Shown here one piece after another: positions 17,878-26,849 of a stretch of DNA of 64,000 nt. The first letter of the stretch is position 1, and every line of letters starts with the position of its first letter. The DNA is from Haloterrigena turkmenica DSM 5511. GTDB taxonomy: Archaea > Halobacteriota > Halobacteria > Halobacteriales > Natrialbaceae. The notes beneath the pieces are model-generated. The model had not been told where the DNA came from, ran no database searches, and worked only from the letters and a program-made list of their open reading frames with translations. The position numbers and the translations under genes are program-made. Location: NCBI RefSeq assembly GCF_000025325.1, contig NC_013743.1, forward strand, positions 2,666,001-2,730,000, written 5' to 3'.

Positions 17878-18576
17878 TCAGATCGGCACTGGGAGCCACT
17901 CGAGGACCGCTATCACCGGCGCCGGATCGAACAGCGGGTCGTGCAGGACGAGCCAGTCGAGCAGGACGAGACCCGCGCCGTGGGCGATCACGGACGGCAA
18001 GATCGAGTTCGACTCGTAGTCGACGGCGCCGAAGAGGACGTCCGTCGGCCCCGACAGCAGGAACTCGAGCGGCGGTTTGCCGGCGTGGTGGAGCATGTAG
18101 ACGATGGGGCTGATGAACACCGCCTTGCGGCCGATCTCTCTGACGCCGACACAGAGGAGGCCGCGGTAGTAGGTCTCGGCGGCCAGCGCGAGGCCGAACA
18201 GTTGGATTGCGTGCGGGACGAACTCGCCGAGCGCCGCGGACGTCTCCCACATCGGGTAGAAGTCGCGGATCGTCGGCAGCGTCGAGCCGACCAGATAAAA
18301 GGGAAGCACGAACAGCGAGAGCAGGACGGCGTTCCGGACCGCGACGCGATCGACGTGCCAGCCGAGGTGTCTTCCGTGGGTCAGCCCCAGCGCCAGCGGG
18401 CCGCCGACGAGCACGACGGTGTCGACGACGAACCGCCGGGAGAGGTCGGACGGCACGAGGTGCATCCACACCAGCGTCAGCAGCGCACCGGCCAGCAGCG
18501 ACTTCTGGACCCACGAGAGGCGATCGAACTGATCGCGAAGCCAGCGACCGCCGCTTCGAGCCCGTTCCGTCGCCAC
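17878..18576 (-). CDS. CPBP-like intramembrane protein with degenerate protease motifs
   Basis: A 232-residue membrane protein with about seven helices and the layout of CPBP (Rce1-like) intramembrane glutamic proteases. The first motif, normally EExxxR, reads AETYYRG here (residues 133-139), so its first Glu, the general base in Rce1, is Ala. A His pair follows (MLHHAG, 163-164), and the third motif has His199 but no Asn three or four residues later. It may therefore be inactive or a divergent relative. It overlaps nothing and lies six bases after the stop of the DUF5789 gene on the same strand, so the two are likely co-transcribed. Confidence 0.7.
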   Translation of the reverse strand: MATERARSGGRWLRDQFDRLSWVQKSLLAGALLTLVWMHLVPSDLSRRFVVDTVVLVGGPLALGLTHGRHLGWHVDRVAVRNAVLLSLFVLPFYLVGSTLPTIRDFYPMWETSAALGEFVPHAIQLFGLALAAETYYRGLLCVGVREIGRKAVFISPIVYMLHHAGKPPLEFLLSGPTDVLFGAVDYESNSILPSVIAHGAGLVLLDWLVLHDPLFDPAPVIAVLEWLPVPI

Positions 18577-18582
18577 AGGTCG

Positions 18583-18867
18583 TTACTCGTCCGCCGTCGG
18601 GACCGGGCCGGTGCCGACGACCGCCCGAACGTGGGTTTCGAACTCCTGATGGCGCTGGAAGTACGTCTCGTCGATCGCCTCGAGGACGGTCGACAGCTCC
18701 TGGGGACCCTCAGGTGTTCGAATGACGCTATCGCCCTCGAGACGGTCGATCTCGCTCTTTTCCTTCGGCCAGGTCAGCCGGGAGGTAACGCGGGCGAGCG
18801 GGGCGCCCTCGACGGGCGTTCGGTCGCCGAGTTCGACTGCCGGCTCCTCCTCGTCCTCGTCGCTCAT
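18583..18867 (-). CDS. DUF5789-type small haloarchaeal protein
   Basis: A 94-residue acidic soluble protein. The central block LTWPKEKSEIDRLEGD followed by IRTPEGPQELSTVL matches the haloarchaeal DUF5789 family of unknown role. Start ATG at 18867; the upstream open frame is non-coding in character. The CPBP-like gene starts six bases after its stop, so the pair is probably an operon. It is divergent from the membrane protein gene at 19003. Confidence 0.75.
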   Translation of the reverse strand: MSDEDEEEPAVELGDRTPVEGAPLARVTSRLTWPKEKSEIDRLEGDSVIRTPEGPQELSTVLEAIDETYFQRHQEFETHVRAVVGTGPVPTADE

Positions 18868-19002
18868 GGGCGGCCGTTTGCGCGCCCGTCGATTCAAGCT
18901 TTCGTTTCCGGGGGTCGACGACCGCTCGCGCGAGTCGACCTCTCCGTCTTGCGAGATGTGTCTGACGTAGCGTTTTGTGGTGGGAGGCCGAACCCATCGG
19001 TT

Positions 19003-19992
19003 ATGACAAGCCTGACGGAGGTCTACGACGGGACCGCGCGGGAGGTGGCCAGTCCCCACCGGTTGTACGCGGGGACGGCGCTCGTCCTGATCGGCGCGCT
19101 CCTGGCCGTCGTGGCCGTGATTATGGCGACGACCGACCTCTTGGGCGGATACGCAGCCGTGCTGTCGCCGGGGATGGAGACGCACTACGCGTCCATCCGC
19201 CTCGCGGGCGTGCTCGCCGGCCTCGGCATCCCGACCGCGCTGGTCGGCGTCTTCCTCGTGTTGCCCGCCGGCCGGCGTGTCTACGCCGCCGCAGCGATCA
19301 GCGTCAGCCTCTGCCTGCTCGGGGTCGTCCTCTTCTGGGGCGCCTATCCCTACGACTGGCGGAACTACGGCAACGACTACACGCTGCGCGTCTCCGCCGT
19401 CTACCTGTTCGGACTCCTCTTGGCCGTCTGGAGCCTGTTCACCGCCGTCGTCAACTTCAAGACGCGCAACGACCCCGGCGGCGCCCTCGAGATGAACGTC
19501 ACCCGCCAGAACAAGACGGTCGTCGAGGTCACTGAGTCCGACGAGTCGGGCGGACTCGGCGGCATCGGCTTCCTCGGGGGGACCCCCGACGGCGAGGTCG
19601 AAACGCAGACGAACGCGAGCGAGGGCGAGGACGGAGACACGCTCTCGTTCGATGAGACCGCAGCCACGACCGGATCGACTCGACAGTCGTCGAGCACCGG
19701 ATCAGGGTCGGGTGGGACCGCTCGAGCGCGGGCAGCCGGCACCGCGACCAGCGACGGCGGCACGGCCGCCTCGGACATCACCTCGCCGATGGACGGCGAC
19801 GGCTACGATGCGGAGATCGTCGAGTCGTCGATGCCACAGAGCCAGCCCGAGGCGCCGACGGACCGTTACTGCGGGAACTGCGAGCACTTCGAGTACGTCC
19901 GCTCCTCGGAGGGGATGACGCCCTACTGCGCGCGCCACGAGACCGCGATGGACGACATGGACGCCTGCGAGGAGTGGGAACCGAACCGCTGA
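19003..19992 (+). CDS. Four-helix membrane protein with Cys-rich C-terminal domain
   Basis: A 329-residue haloarchaeal membrane protein. Residues 1-150 hold four hydrophobic helices with short loops; one loop has YPYDWRNYGNDY. A long disordered Ser/Gly/Thr/Glu-rich linker (about 190-280) leads to a compact C-terminal module, YCGNCEHFEY ... YCARHETAMDDMDACEEW (about 292-326), with four Cys and two His suited to a zinc or iron site. The function is unknown; the module resembles tails found on other haloarchaeal membrane proteins. Start at the ATG at 19003; the open frame upstream is a shadow of genes on the opposite strand. Confidence 0.75.
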   Translation: MTSLTEVYDGTAREVASPHRLYAGTALVLIGALLAVVAVIMATTDLLGGYAAVLSPGMETHYASIRLAGVLAGLGIPTALVGVFLVLPAGRRVYAAAAISVSLCLLGVVLFWGAYPYDWRNYGNDYTLRVSAVYLFGLLLAVWSLFTAVVNFKTRNDPGGALEMNVTRQNKTVVEVTESDESGGLGGIGFLGGTPDGEVETQTNASEGEDGDTLSFDETAATTGSTRQSSSTGSGSGGTARARAAGTATSDGGTAASDITSPMDGDGYDAEIVESSMPQSQPEAPTDRYCGNCEHFEYVRSSEGMTPYCARHETAMDDMDACEEWEPNR

Positions 19993-20070
19993 CGACCGCT
20001 CGCCGTCGGGCCGTGGCGATTCCTCGGACGGACCACATATTTTATTGCTGCCTACGGCTATATTTAATCG

Positions 20071-20919
20071 ATGACGTTCAACGTAAGTGACACGGTAACC
20101 GAGGCAGTCGAGCGGGTGACGACGAGCGCGGCTGCGGTACTGATCGCCGCGCTGACGGTCGTCGGCGTCGCACAGACGGCCGCACTGCAGGATATCCTTC
20201 GCGGGTTTCTCGAGTGGACGCTGGAGATGCTGAACGACCCCGAAGTCAGCGCGGAACTGACCGCGTCGGAGATCGAAACGGCTGAAGAACAGATCAACGC
20301 GTATATCAGCGAACTGCCGCTCGCGCTGGGCGTGAGCCCCGGCGCCGCGGCGGTTCTCTGGCTGGCCGCGTTCGTGGTCTCACTGGTGATCGTCGCAATC
20401 GCGATCGACGCCTTCGGGAACGAGCGGGACAGCCTCGACGGCATCTCGACCGAGGGTCTCGGACGGAAGACCCTCCACCTGTTGCTCGGCTGGATCGCGT
20501 ACAGTATTTTGGTCGCGATCGGGTTCCTCCTGCTTGTGGTCCCGGGGCCGCTGGTGGCGTTTCTCCTCGTGTTCTTCACGGCCGCGATCGTGATCGACGA
20601 CGAGTCGTTCATCAGCGCGTTCGGGTCGTCGTACAGCGTCGTCCGCAGCAATCTCCTCGGCACGCTCGCGATCGTCGTGCTCAGTATCGTCGCGTTCGTC
20701 GTCTTCCGGTTCGTCGGGACGATTTTCGCCGGCGTCCTCCCGGGCGTTCCGGGTGCGATCGCTGCCGACCTCATCACTGCTGTCAGTCAGGTGTTCGTTC
20801 TGGCCCTCCTTACCCGCGCGTACGTCAACGCGACCACCGACGACGCCGCCGACCCGGTCGGCAGCGACTCCGAGTGGGCGGCAGACTCGGAGTCAGAAAC
20901 CCGACGCGGGACGCGCTAG
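20071..20919 (+). CDS. Multi-pass membrane protein, unknown
   Basis: A 282-residue protein with about five to six hydrophobic helices. Helix 1 (residues 18-40) is followed by an extracytoplasmic amphipathic segment, then paired helices at 85-115, 135-175 and 205-250, and an acidic Asp/Ser tail. The design resembles haloarchaeal DUF7847/glycerophosphoryl-diester-like membrane domains, but I cannot assign a role. A TATA-like TATTTTATT at about 20038-20046 lies 25-33 nt before the ATG, so the mRNA is probably leaderless. The 3' end overlaps the convergent gene by four bases. Confidence 0.7.
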   Translation: MTFNVSDTVTEAVERVTTSAAAVLIAALTVVGVAQTAALQDILRGFLEWTLEMLNDPEVSAELTASEIETAEEQINAYISELPLALGVSPGAAAVLWLAAFVVSLVIVAIAIDAFGNERDSLDGISTEGLGRKTLHLLLGWIAYSILVAIGFLLLVVPGPLVAFLLVFFTAAIVIDDESFISAFGSSYSVVRSNLLGTLAIVVLSIVAFVVFRFVGTIFAGVLPGVPGAIAADLITAVSQVFVLALLTRAYVNATTDDAADPVGSDSEWAADSESETRRGTR

Positions 20920-21401
20920 AGTCCGAACAGCTGCTGGCCCATCTCGAGGCCCCACTGCGGGAACTGGAAGACGAGAACCGCGACCAGCGCCAGTTCGAGG
21001 ACGGTGACAGCGACGGTCATTCCGTCCGCGTGCTTGCTGCTGACCGCGACGCCGACGGGCAGGCCGAACTCCTCCTTCCAGAGCGGGTAGAACAACGCGA
21101 TGCCGCGCTTGCTGCCCGCGACGTCGAGCACGTAGTGGGTCAGGACGCCGAGCCAGACGTACTCGAGGTTCCCGAAGACGTACGGGAAGGCGAGGAACCC
21201 GATCAGCACCGGCAGGTTGTGCAGCGTCTTCCGGTGTTTGCCGAACGCGGTGTCGACGTCCGGAAACAGCGCTCCCAGCGTCACCGGCACGCCGATCTCG
21301 ATCATCGTTCGGAACGTCTCGAGGTCCCCCACCGGCTCGAGGATGTACCCCAGCCCCAGACTCAGAAGTATCGCGTTGAGAACGTGTCCCTTCTTGTTCA
21401 T
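20916..21401 (-). CDS. YdjM-type membrane-bound metal-dependent hydrolase family protein
   Basis: A 161-residue protein with four hydrophobic helices. It begins MNKKGHVLNA, has GALFPDVDTAFGKHRKTLHN (about residues 42-62) with the His/Asp pattern of the DUF457/YdjM family, and THYVLDV near 90. The family is annotated as metal-dependent hydrolase, though activity is not well established. Start ATG at 21401. Its stop overlaps the stop of the convergent membrane protein gene by four bases. Confidence 0.8.
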   Translation of the reverse strand: MNKKGHVLNAILLSLGLGYILEPVGDLETFRTMIEIGVPVTLGALFPDVDTAFGKHRKTLHNLPVLIGFLAFPYVFGNLEYVWLGVLTHYVLDVAGSKRGIALFYPLWKEEFGLPVGVAVSSKHADGMTVAVTVLELALVAVLVFQFPQWGLEMGQQLFGL

Positions 21402-21542
21402 CTACCGGCCACTGGGGAAGCGACCGCCGAATAGTTTACTCTCGACGACTGTCTTTCGCCCGTAGCTATCGGATTCGGACGCAGGCTCGACGGTCGTGAC
21501 TGGTCGGATTCTCGACAGCACGACGGGTGAACCGCACAGCCG

Positions 21543-22061
21543 TCAGGCGTCGCGAGTCTCGAGCGCCTCGAGCAGGTCCTCGAGCGCTCGATCGACCGTT
21601 TTGGCCCGCACGTCCGCGCGGTCGCCGTCGAAGACGTACCGCGAGACCGAGGCGAACGAGGACTCGCTGCCCCACGGGCCGGCGTAGGAAATCCCGATAT
21701 AGACGGTGCCGACGGGGTTCTCCTCGGTACCGCCGGTCGGGCCGGCGATACCGGTCGTCGCGATTCCCCACGTGACATCGGCGACATCGCGGACCCCCTG
21801 GGCCATCTGTCGGGCGACGGGTTCCGAGACGGCGCCGTGCTCGTCTAACGCCTCGCGGCTGACGCCCAGATGGCGGCGCTTGGCGTCGTAGGCGTAGGTC
21901 GTCAGCCCCGAATCGAAGTAGTCGCTGGCGCCCGGCACGGCGGTGATCGCGGCGCCGATCAGTCCGCCGGTACAGGACTCGGCGACGGCCATCGTCTCCT
22001 CGCGGTCCCGGAGCGCGTCGGCGACCGCCATCGGCAACTCGCGGTCGATGTCGTCGTTCAT
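21543..22061 (-). CDS. CinA-family nicotinamide-nucleotide amidohydrolase
   Basis: A 172-residue stand-alone CinA C-terminal domain, PncC type, which deamidates nicotinamide mononucleotide in NAD recycling. Motifs present: AVAESCTGGLIGAAIT (residues 25-40), YDAKRRHLGVS, GAVSEPVARQMAQGVR and the signature GIAGPTGGTEENPVGTVY near 110-128. Length is normal for the single-domain form. Start ATG at 22061. A Cys-free catalytic site and the C-terminal helix RALEDLLEALE agree with the family. Confidence 0.9.
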   Translation of the reverse strand: MNDDIDRELPMAVADALRDREETMAVAESCTGGLIGAAITAVPGASDYFDSGLTTYAYDAKRRHLGVSREALDEHGAVSEPVARQMAQGVRDVADVTWGIATTGIAGPTGGTEENPVGTVYIGISYAGPWGSESSFASVSRYVFDGDRADVRAKTVDRALEDLLEALETRDA

Positions 22062-22141
22062 ACTGTGATCCTACGCGCGGCGCCTTGTCAAACCGCCCGC
22101 TGCACGGGCGATCGGAAGCGACGGAGACCGGCCGATCGAAC

Positions 22142-22501
22142 TCAGACCGTGTCGCGGTCGGTGTACGTCCACCGATTGACGATCAGCCCGTCGTCGAACT
22201 CGTGATGATCCGCGAATCCGAACGTAACGTCGTCGCCGCTCTGGACACCGGAGAACCGGCCGCGGACGGCTACGTGGCCGTCGTCGACGACCATCAGGTC
22301 GACCTCGTGGGTCCCGTCGTCGAGCGGACGGTCGCGCTCGTAGAACTCGCGCAGTTCCTCGATTCCCTCGATATCGCTCTGTCCCGGCCGTTCGTACCGG
22401 ATGTCGTCGGCGAACAGTTCGAGGAGGGCCTCGGTGTCGCCGGCGTCGACGTGTTCGTAGTACGATTCCAGCACGGCCCGCGGATCCCGATCGACTGACA
22501 C
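22142..22501 (-). CDS. SnoaL-like/NTF2-fold protein
   Basis: A 119-residue cone-shaped NTF2-like fold: it opens with a helix AVLESYYEHVDAGDTEALLELF, then ADDIRYERPG and later strands ending NRWTYTDRD. Such proteins are polyketide cyclase-like or small-molecule-binding proteins; no catalytic Asp/His set can be assigned. The start is ambiguous: a GTG at 22501 gives the natural N-terminus just before the first helix, and another GTG at 22561 would add 20 Arg-rich residues. It is divergent from the aminotransferase. Confidence 0.75.
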   Translation of the reverse strand: MSVDRDPRAVLESYYEHVDAGDTEALLELFADDIRYERPGQSDIEGIEELREFYERDRPLDDGTHEVDLMVVDDGHVAVRGRFSGVQSGDDVTFGFADHHEFDDGLIVNRWTYTDRDTV

Positions 22502-22629
22502 ACGCGGACCGAGACGCCGCGAGCGTATGCGATTTGCGTGTCGGATGCGGACCCGCGCCACGGTGCGGGCCGCCGTCGGTCTCGAGCCCCAACGAAAGAA
22601 TCACGACCCGGGCCTGCCCGTTCCCTACC

Positions 22630-23730
22630 ATGGAGTACGAGACGCCGCTGTTCTTCCACGTCATGGAGTACGCGAATCGGGCGGAGGGCGACGTCATCGA
22701 TATGGTCAGCGGCAACCCCGACTGGGAGCCCCCCGAGGCGCTCCGCGAGGGGCTGCGGGAGTACGCCGACCTCGAGCCCGACCGGTTCCAGTACGCCCCC
22801 AGCGAGGGCCTGCTCGAGCTCCGCGAGGAGATCGCGGCCCGGCGGGGCGTCGACGCCGACCAGGTCGTCGTCACGAACGGCGCGGGCGAGGCCAACTACC
22901 TCGCGATGGCCCGCGCGCTCGAGCGCGACCGCGGTGACGAGATCGTGTTAACGGACCCCGTTTACCCCTACTACCCGGGAAAAACGACGATGCTCGACGG
23001 AACGCAGCGGTTCGTCGCGACGGACGACAAGGGACGGCTCGACCCGGCCGACGTCCGCGAGGCGGCGAGCGAGGAGACGGCCGCAATCGTGGTCGCCACG
23101 CCGAACAACCCGACCGGCGCGGTCTACCCCGAGTCGACGATGGCGGCCCTCGTCGACGTCGCCGAGGAGTACGACGCGATCTTGATCAGCGACGAGGTGT
23201 ACGACCACTACGACCTCTCGGGCGAGTTCGCGTCCGCGCTGGGGGTCGACTCGAGCCACCGGATCGTCACTAACGCCTTCTCGAAGTCGATGGCGATCAC
23301 GGGCGTTCGGGTCGGTTACGCGATCTTCCCGCCGGAACTCGTCGAGAACGCCAAGAGCCGCCACATGCTGGTCAACGTCGCGACGACTCGGCCCGGGCAG
23401 TACGCGGTCCTGCGGGCGCTGCGCGAAACGGGGCCCGACTACTACGAGGCCAACCGCGAGTTGCTCCGCGAGCGCGTCGACACGTTCACCGACGCCCTGG
23501 ACACCGCGGGCGCCGAGTACACCACTCCGCGGGGGTCGTTCTACGTCATGGCCCGCTTCGACGGCTATCCGGGAACGCTCGAGAACGTCGAGCGGCTGAT
23601 CGACGAGGCCGGCGTCGCGGGGATGCCCGGCGAGGCCTTCGGCGACTCGCGGTCCGACTGGCTCCGCTTCGCGCTCGTCACGCCCCGTGTCGAGGAAGCG
23701 GCCCGGCGACTGGCGGCGTACTTCGAGTGA
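22630..23730 (+). CDS. PLP-dependent class I/II aminotransferase
   Basis: A 366-residue fold-type I aminotransferase. Seen: MVSGNPDWEPPEALREGL near the N-terminus, NGAGEANYLAMARAL (cofactor phosphate region), TPNNPTGAVYPES (about 155), SDEVYDHYDLSG with the pyridine-binding Asp and Tyr, and NAFSKSMAITGVRVGY carrying the Schiff-base Lys (about 221). The C-terminal Arg for the substrate carboxylate is in WLRFALVTP. It resembles aspartate/aromatic-type aminotransferases; the donor-acceptor pair cannot be fixed. Start at the ATG at 22630, close after an AT-rich AAAGAATCAC stretch. Confidence 0.9.
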   Translation: MEYETPLFFHVMEYANRAEGDVIDMVSGNPDWEPPEALREGLREYADLEPDRFQYAPSEGLLELREEIAARRGVDADQVVVTNGAGEANYLAMARALERDRGDEIVLTDPVYPYYPGKTTMLDGTQRFVATDDKGRLDPADVREAASEETAAIVVATPNNPTGAVYPESTMAALVDVAEEYDAILISDEVYDHYDLSGEFASALGVDSSHRIVTNAFSKSMAITGVRVGYAIFPPELVENAKSRHMLVNVATTRPGQYAVLRALRETGPDYYEANRELLRERVDTFTDALDTAGAEYTTPRGSFYVMARFDGYPGTLENVERLIDEAGVAGMPGEAFGDSRSDWLRFALVTPRVEEAARRLAAYFE

Positions 23731-23827
23731 GGGGCGCGTCGACTGCCGACGGTCGCCGTCGCCGGCGACCGCCGACCGCTGCCGGCCGCAATACAGATAC
23801 GGGGCGACGCGAGTTGTGTAGTGAGTA

Positions 23828-25243
23828 ATGGCCCTCGAGGTCCTCGTCGTCGCGTTCGTCCTGACGCAACTCGGGTACGCCGCCGTCAACTGCGGCCTGC
23901 TGGCGCTGTTCCTGCGCCGACCCGCGAACGTCGTCGACGAGCGGACGCTCGGAGGAGTTCTCGAGGCTACCGGTGGCCGGATCGACCGCGACCGCCGACA
24001 GTCCAGCCGAGTTACCGCCCGGACCGACGGTGGTTCACCAGAGCGCGAACGCGGCTCCCCCGATCGCGAACGGGATCTCGGCCCCGACTGTCGACTGCCG
24101 TCCGCCCTCCGCCGGCGGATCCACGTCTTCGTGCCGCTGGTTCACGGCCACTGGCGCGGCCTCGAGTCGACGCTCGCGAGTATCGCCGCCCAGAGCTATC
24201 CGACGTCGCTGATTTCGGTTACCGTCGTCTACGAGCGCCGCGAGACGGATGCGATCGAACTCGAGGGCGCGATCGACGCCGAGCGGCCGCCGGGCCTCGA
24301 GGTCGAGACCCTCGCACTCGACGCTGCGGCCCGTGCGACCGACCAATCGAACGATACCGGCGTGTGGTGGGCCACCGGGACGGGGACCTCACCGACGGCG
24401 GCGACCATGCTAACCGCCGCGTTCGAGTCCCGCTCGGTCGCGGCCGACGACCTCGTCGCCGTCTTCGAGGCCGGTAGCTGGCTGCCGGTCGATACGTTCG
24501 AACTCGCCGTCGCCGGCCTCGAGGAGTACGATGTCGTCCAGACCAAGCACACGGTGCGCGACGTCGACGCCGGGATCCTCCCGCTGCTCGATTCGATGGC
24601 GACGGCGGCGTGGTCGGATCTGGGCCACCGCTCGAGTGCGGGCCCCTATCACTTGCTCGGATCGGGCTACCTCACGGAGGGGCGCGTGCTCGCGGAGGTC
24701 ACGGCGTGGCGACGGAGGACGGGCGACGACGTCCCGCTCGGGCTGGCCGCCTCCCATCGGGGCAACAGGCTCGGCGTCGTCGATCGATACGTCCGACTGG
24801 ACTGTCCCCCGGGGCTCGAGGCGTGGCTCGCTCGAAAGCGAGCGTGGACACGCGACCTGTATCACCGGCTCTTCGCGCGCGGCTGGAACGGCGTCGACGA
24901 TCTCCGGTGTTGGTCCGGAACGCTGCTGTTGCAGTCGCTGGCGCTGCTCTCCGTCATCGGGGTGCCCGCCGCGGCGCTCGTCACGGTACTGTCCGCGAGC
25001 GGGGCGTCGTCGGTCCCGTTTCCACCGCTGGTGCGACTGCTCGTCGGCTTCAACGTCCTCGTCTGGACGTACTACTGTCTGCGGGCCTATCGGGCGGCCT
25101 GGGACGCGGTCCCGTTCCGGTCGCGGCCCCACAAGATCGCGTACTCGGTCCTCGCCAATCCGCTCTCGCAGGCGCTGTACGCGACGCTGTGGGCGGTTCC
25201 GATCTGTCTGGGGCTCGTCGACCTCGCTCGCGGCGACGCGTGA
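23828..25243 (+). CDS. Membrane-associated glycosyltransferase family 2-like protein
   Basis: A 471-residue protein with one N-terminal helix, a cytosolic GT-A-like domain, and C-terminal helices (about 360-395 and 400-470). The GT2 start is IHVFVPLVHGHWRGLESTLASIAAQSYP (visible in parts), followed by LISVTVVYE. The usual DxD motif is not clean: the expected position reads AVFEAGSWLP, and a QTKHTVRD block and a later YHLLGSGYLTEGR block match GT2 acceptor-side segments. It is thus a divergent or possibly inactive GT2 member. Residues 45-85 are a polar Arg/Ser-rich insertion. It may be soloist; ArsA-like gene follows after 116 bp. Confidence 0.7.
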   Translation: MALEVLVVAFVLTQLGYAAVNCGLLALFLRRPANVVDERTLGGVLEATGGRIDRDRRQSSRVTARTDGGSPERERGSPDRERDLGPDCRLPSALRRRIHVFVPLVHGHWRGLESTLASIAAQSYPTSLISVTVVYERRETDAIELEGAIDAERPPGLEVETLALDAAARATDQSNDTGVWWATGTGTSPTAATMLTAAFESRSVAADDLVAVFEAGSWLPVDTFELAVAGLEEYDVVQTKHTVRDVDAGILPLLDSMATAAWSDLGHRSSAGPYHLLGSGYLTEGRVLAEVTAWRRRTGDDVPLGLAASHRGNRLGVVDRYVRLDCPPGLEAWLARKRAWTRDLYHRLFARGWNGVDDLRCWSGTLLLQSLALLSVIGVPAAALVTVLSASGASSVPFPPLVRLLVGFNVLVWTYYCLRAYRAAWDAVPFRSRPHKIAYSVLANPLSQALYATLWAVPICLGLVDLARGDA

Positions 25244-25359
25244 CCCTCGAGTCGTCGGATAGGGCTCCCAGGCTCCGCTGGCGACCGATCTCGATCTCGA
25301 CCGGAACCGGATCGCTCGAGACCGACGAATACTCGTGACGGGGTGACGAATCGATCGCT

Positions 25360-26607
25360 ATGAGCGGAATCGACGTCGAGCGGGTCGACGAGGAGGCCGA
25401 GACGGCGGACGAGACCGACGACGCCCATACCATCGAGGTGACGCCGACGGACTCTCTCGAGGACGACGAACGGGAAACCATTGACGTGGAGCCGTCCGAC
25501 GAGCCCGTCGATGGCCCGGACTACGTGCTCTACGGCGGGAAGGGCGGCGTCGGCAAGACGACGATGGCCGCCGCGACCGCGTTAGACAGCGCCCGCGGCG
25601 GCACGTCGACGCTGGTCGTCTCGACGGACCCGGCTCACTCGCTGTCGGACACCTTCGAGACCGACGTGCCGGCCGAACCGGGCCGGATCCGCGACGATAT
25701 CCCCCTCTACGCGGCCGAGATCGACCCCGAGTCCGCGATGGAGGCGGGCGAGGTCGCCTTCCCCGGCGCCGGTGGTCCCGACGATGCGGCGAACGCGGAC
25801 GACGGAACCGCGGGGCCGTTCGGCGGCGGAGCAGACAGCGGCGCGGGCCCCTTCGGCGGGAGCGACGGCGGCGCGGGCGAGATGGGCGGCATGGGCGGGC
25901 TCGGCGACCTTCTCGGCGGTGGGGACGGATCGCCGATGGAGGCGCTGTTCGGCGGCGCGATGCCCGGCGCCGACGAGGCCGCCGCGATGCAACTGCTGCT
26001 CGAGTACATGGACGACCCCCGGTTCGAGCGCGTCGTCATCGACACCGCCCCGACGGGCCACACCCTCCGGCTGCTGAAGCTCCCGGAACTGATGGACACC
26101 ATGATGGGTCGGATGATGAAGGTCCGCCAGCGCATTAGCGGCATGCTCGAGGGGATGAAGGGGATGTTCCCCGGTCAGGAGGCGCCCGAGGAGGACGACC
26201 TCGAGGACCTGGACGAACTCCGGGAGCGCATCGAGCGCCTGCGGGCGGCCCTGCAGGACCCCGCGCGGACTGACTTCCGAATCGTCATGGTCCCCGAGGA
26301 GATGAGCGTCTTCGAATCCAAACGCTTGCGCCAGCAACTCGAGGAGTTCCAGATTCCGGTCGGCACGGTCGTCGTCAACCGCGTCATGGAGCCCCTCTCG
26401 GACGTCACCGACGACGTTCGGGGCGAGTTCCTCCAGCCGAATCTGGACGACTGCGAATTCTGCCAACGGCGGTGGGACGTCCAGCAGGGCGCCCTCGCCG
26501 AGGCCCAGGAACTGTTCCGCGGGACCGAGGTGCGACGCGTCCCGCTGTTCGCCGACGAAGTCCGCGGCGAGGGGATGCTCGAGGTCGTCGCGGCCTGTCT
26601 GCGGTGA
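25360..26607 (+). CDS. ArsA/Get3-family ATPase with Gly-rich insertion
   Basis: A 415-residue deviant-Walker P-loop ATPase: GGKGGVGKTT at 59-68, STDPAHSLSDTF (switch I region) at about 89-100, DTAPTGHTLRLL at about 229-240, and a C-terminal zinc-type CEFC pair in DDCEFCQRRW near 363-372. Get3/TRC40 members target tail-anchored membrane proteins; ArsA members energise arsenite export. No arsenic gene is nearby, so a targeting role is the more likely inference. Two unusual parts: an acidic N-terminal extension of about 52 residues, and a roughly 60-residue Gly/Met/Phe-rich insertion (about 134-195) between switch I and switch II, where Get3 has its mobile helical domain. Confidence 0.9.
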   Translation: MSGIDVERVDEEAETADETDDAHTIEVTPTDSLEDDERETIDVEPSDEPVDGPDYVLYGGKGGVGKTTMAAATALDSARGGTSTLVVSTDPAHSLSDTFETDVPAEPGRIRDDIPLYAAEIDPESAMEAGEVAFPGAGGPDDAANADDGTAGPFGGGADSGAGPFGGSDGGAGEMGGMGGLGDLLGGGDGSPMEALFGGAMPGADEAAAMQLLLEYMDDPRFERVVIDTAPTGHTLRLLKLPELMDTMMGRMMKVRQRISGMLEGMKGMFPGQEAPEEDDLEDLDELRERIERLRAALQDPARTDFRIVMVPEEMSVFESKRLRQQLEEFQIPVGTVVVNRVMEPLSDVTDDVRGEFLQPNLDDCEFCQRRWDVQQGALAEAQELFRGTEVRRVPLFADEVRGEGMLEVVAACLR

Positions 26608-26796
26608 TCGTTCCACGAGGCTCGCTCAAATCGACGTCTCGAGCCGTCGCACCTCGTTAAGTGTCTGTACGAAGGTAGCGCGAAACGTGTATTATCTTCC
26701 GAGAATATTGACACCACCTCGTGCTGAATACGAGGGGCGTCTCTTCCGAGTTCTAGCTCTAGTTATGATATTAATACATCTGGTTGAGAGGTTGTT

Positions 26797-26822
26797 TGAT
26801 TGCGCCAAAAAATTAGCAATCA
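26797..26822. promoter_or_regulatory. Inverted repeat upstream of the FAD monooxygenase gene
   Basis: TGATTGC (26797-26803) and GCAATCA (26816-26822) form perfect 7-bp arms around a 12-bp AT-rich centre, 28 bp before the ATG at 26850. It overlaps where the TATA box would lie in a leaderless gene, a good site for a repressor. The 150 bp around it are unusually AT-rich for this window. Confidence 0.4.
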
Positions 26823-26849
26823 CGTACCGTAGTCCCATCTGTCGCGATC

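Noticed and set aside
16632-18113. 493-codon plus-strand frame
   Set aside because: Antisense to the AI-2E, DUF302 and CPBP genes and lacks recognisable motifs.
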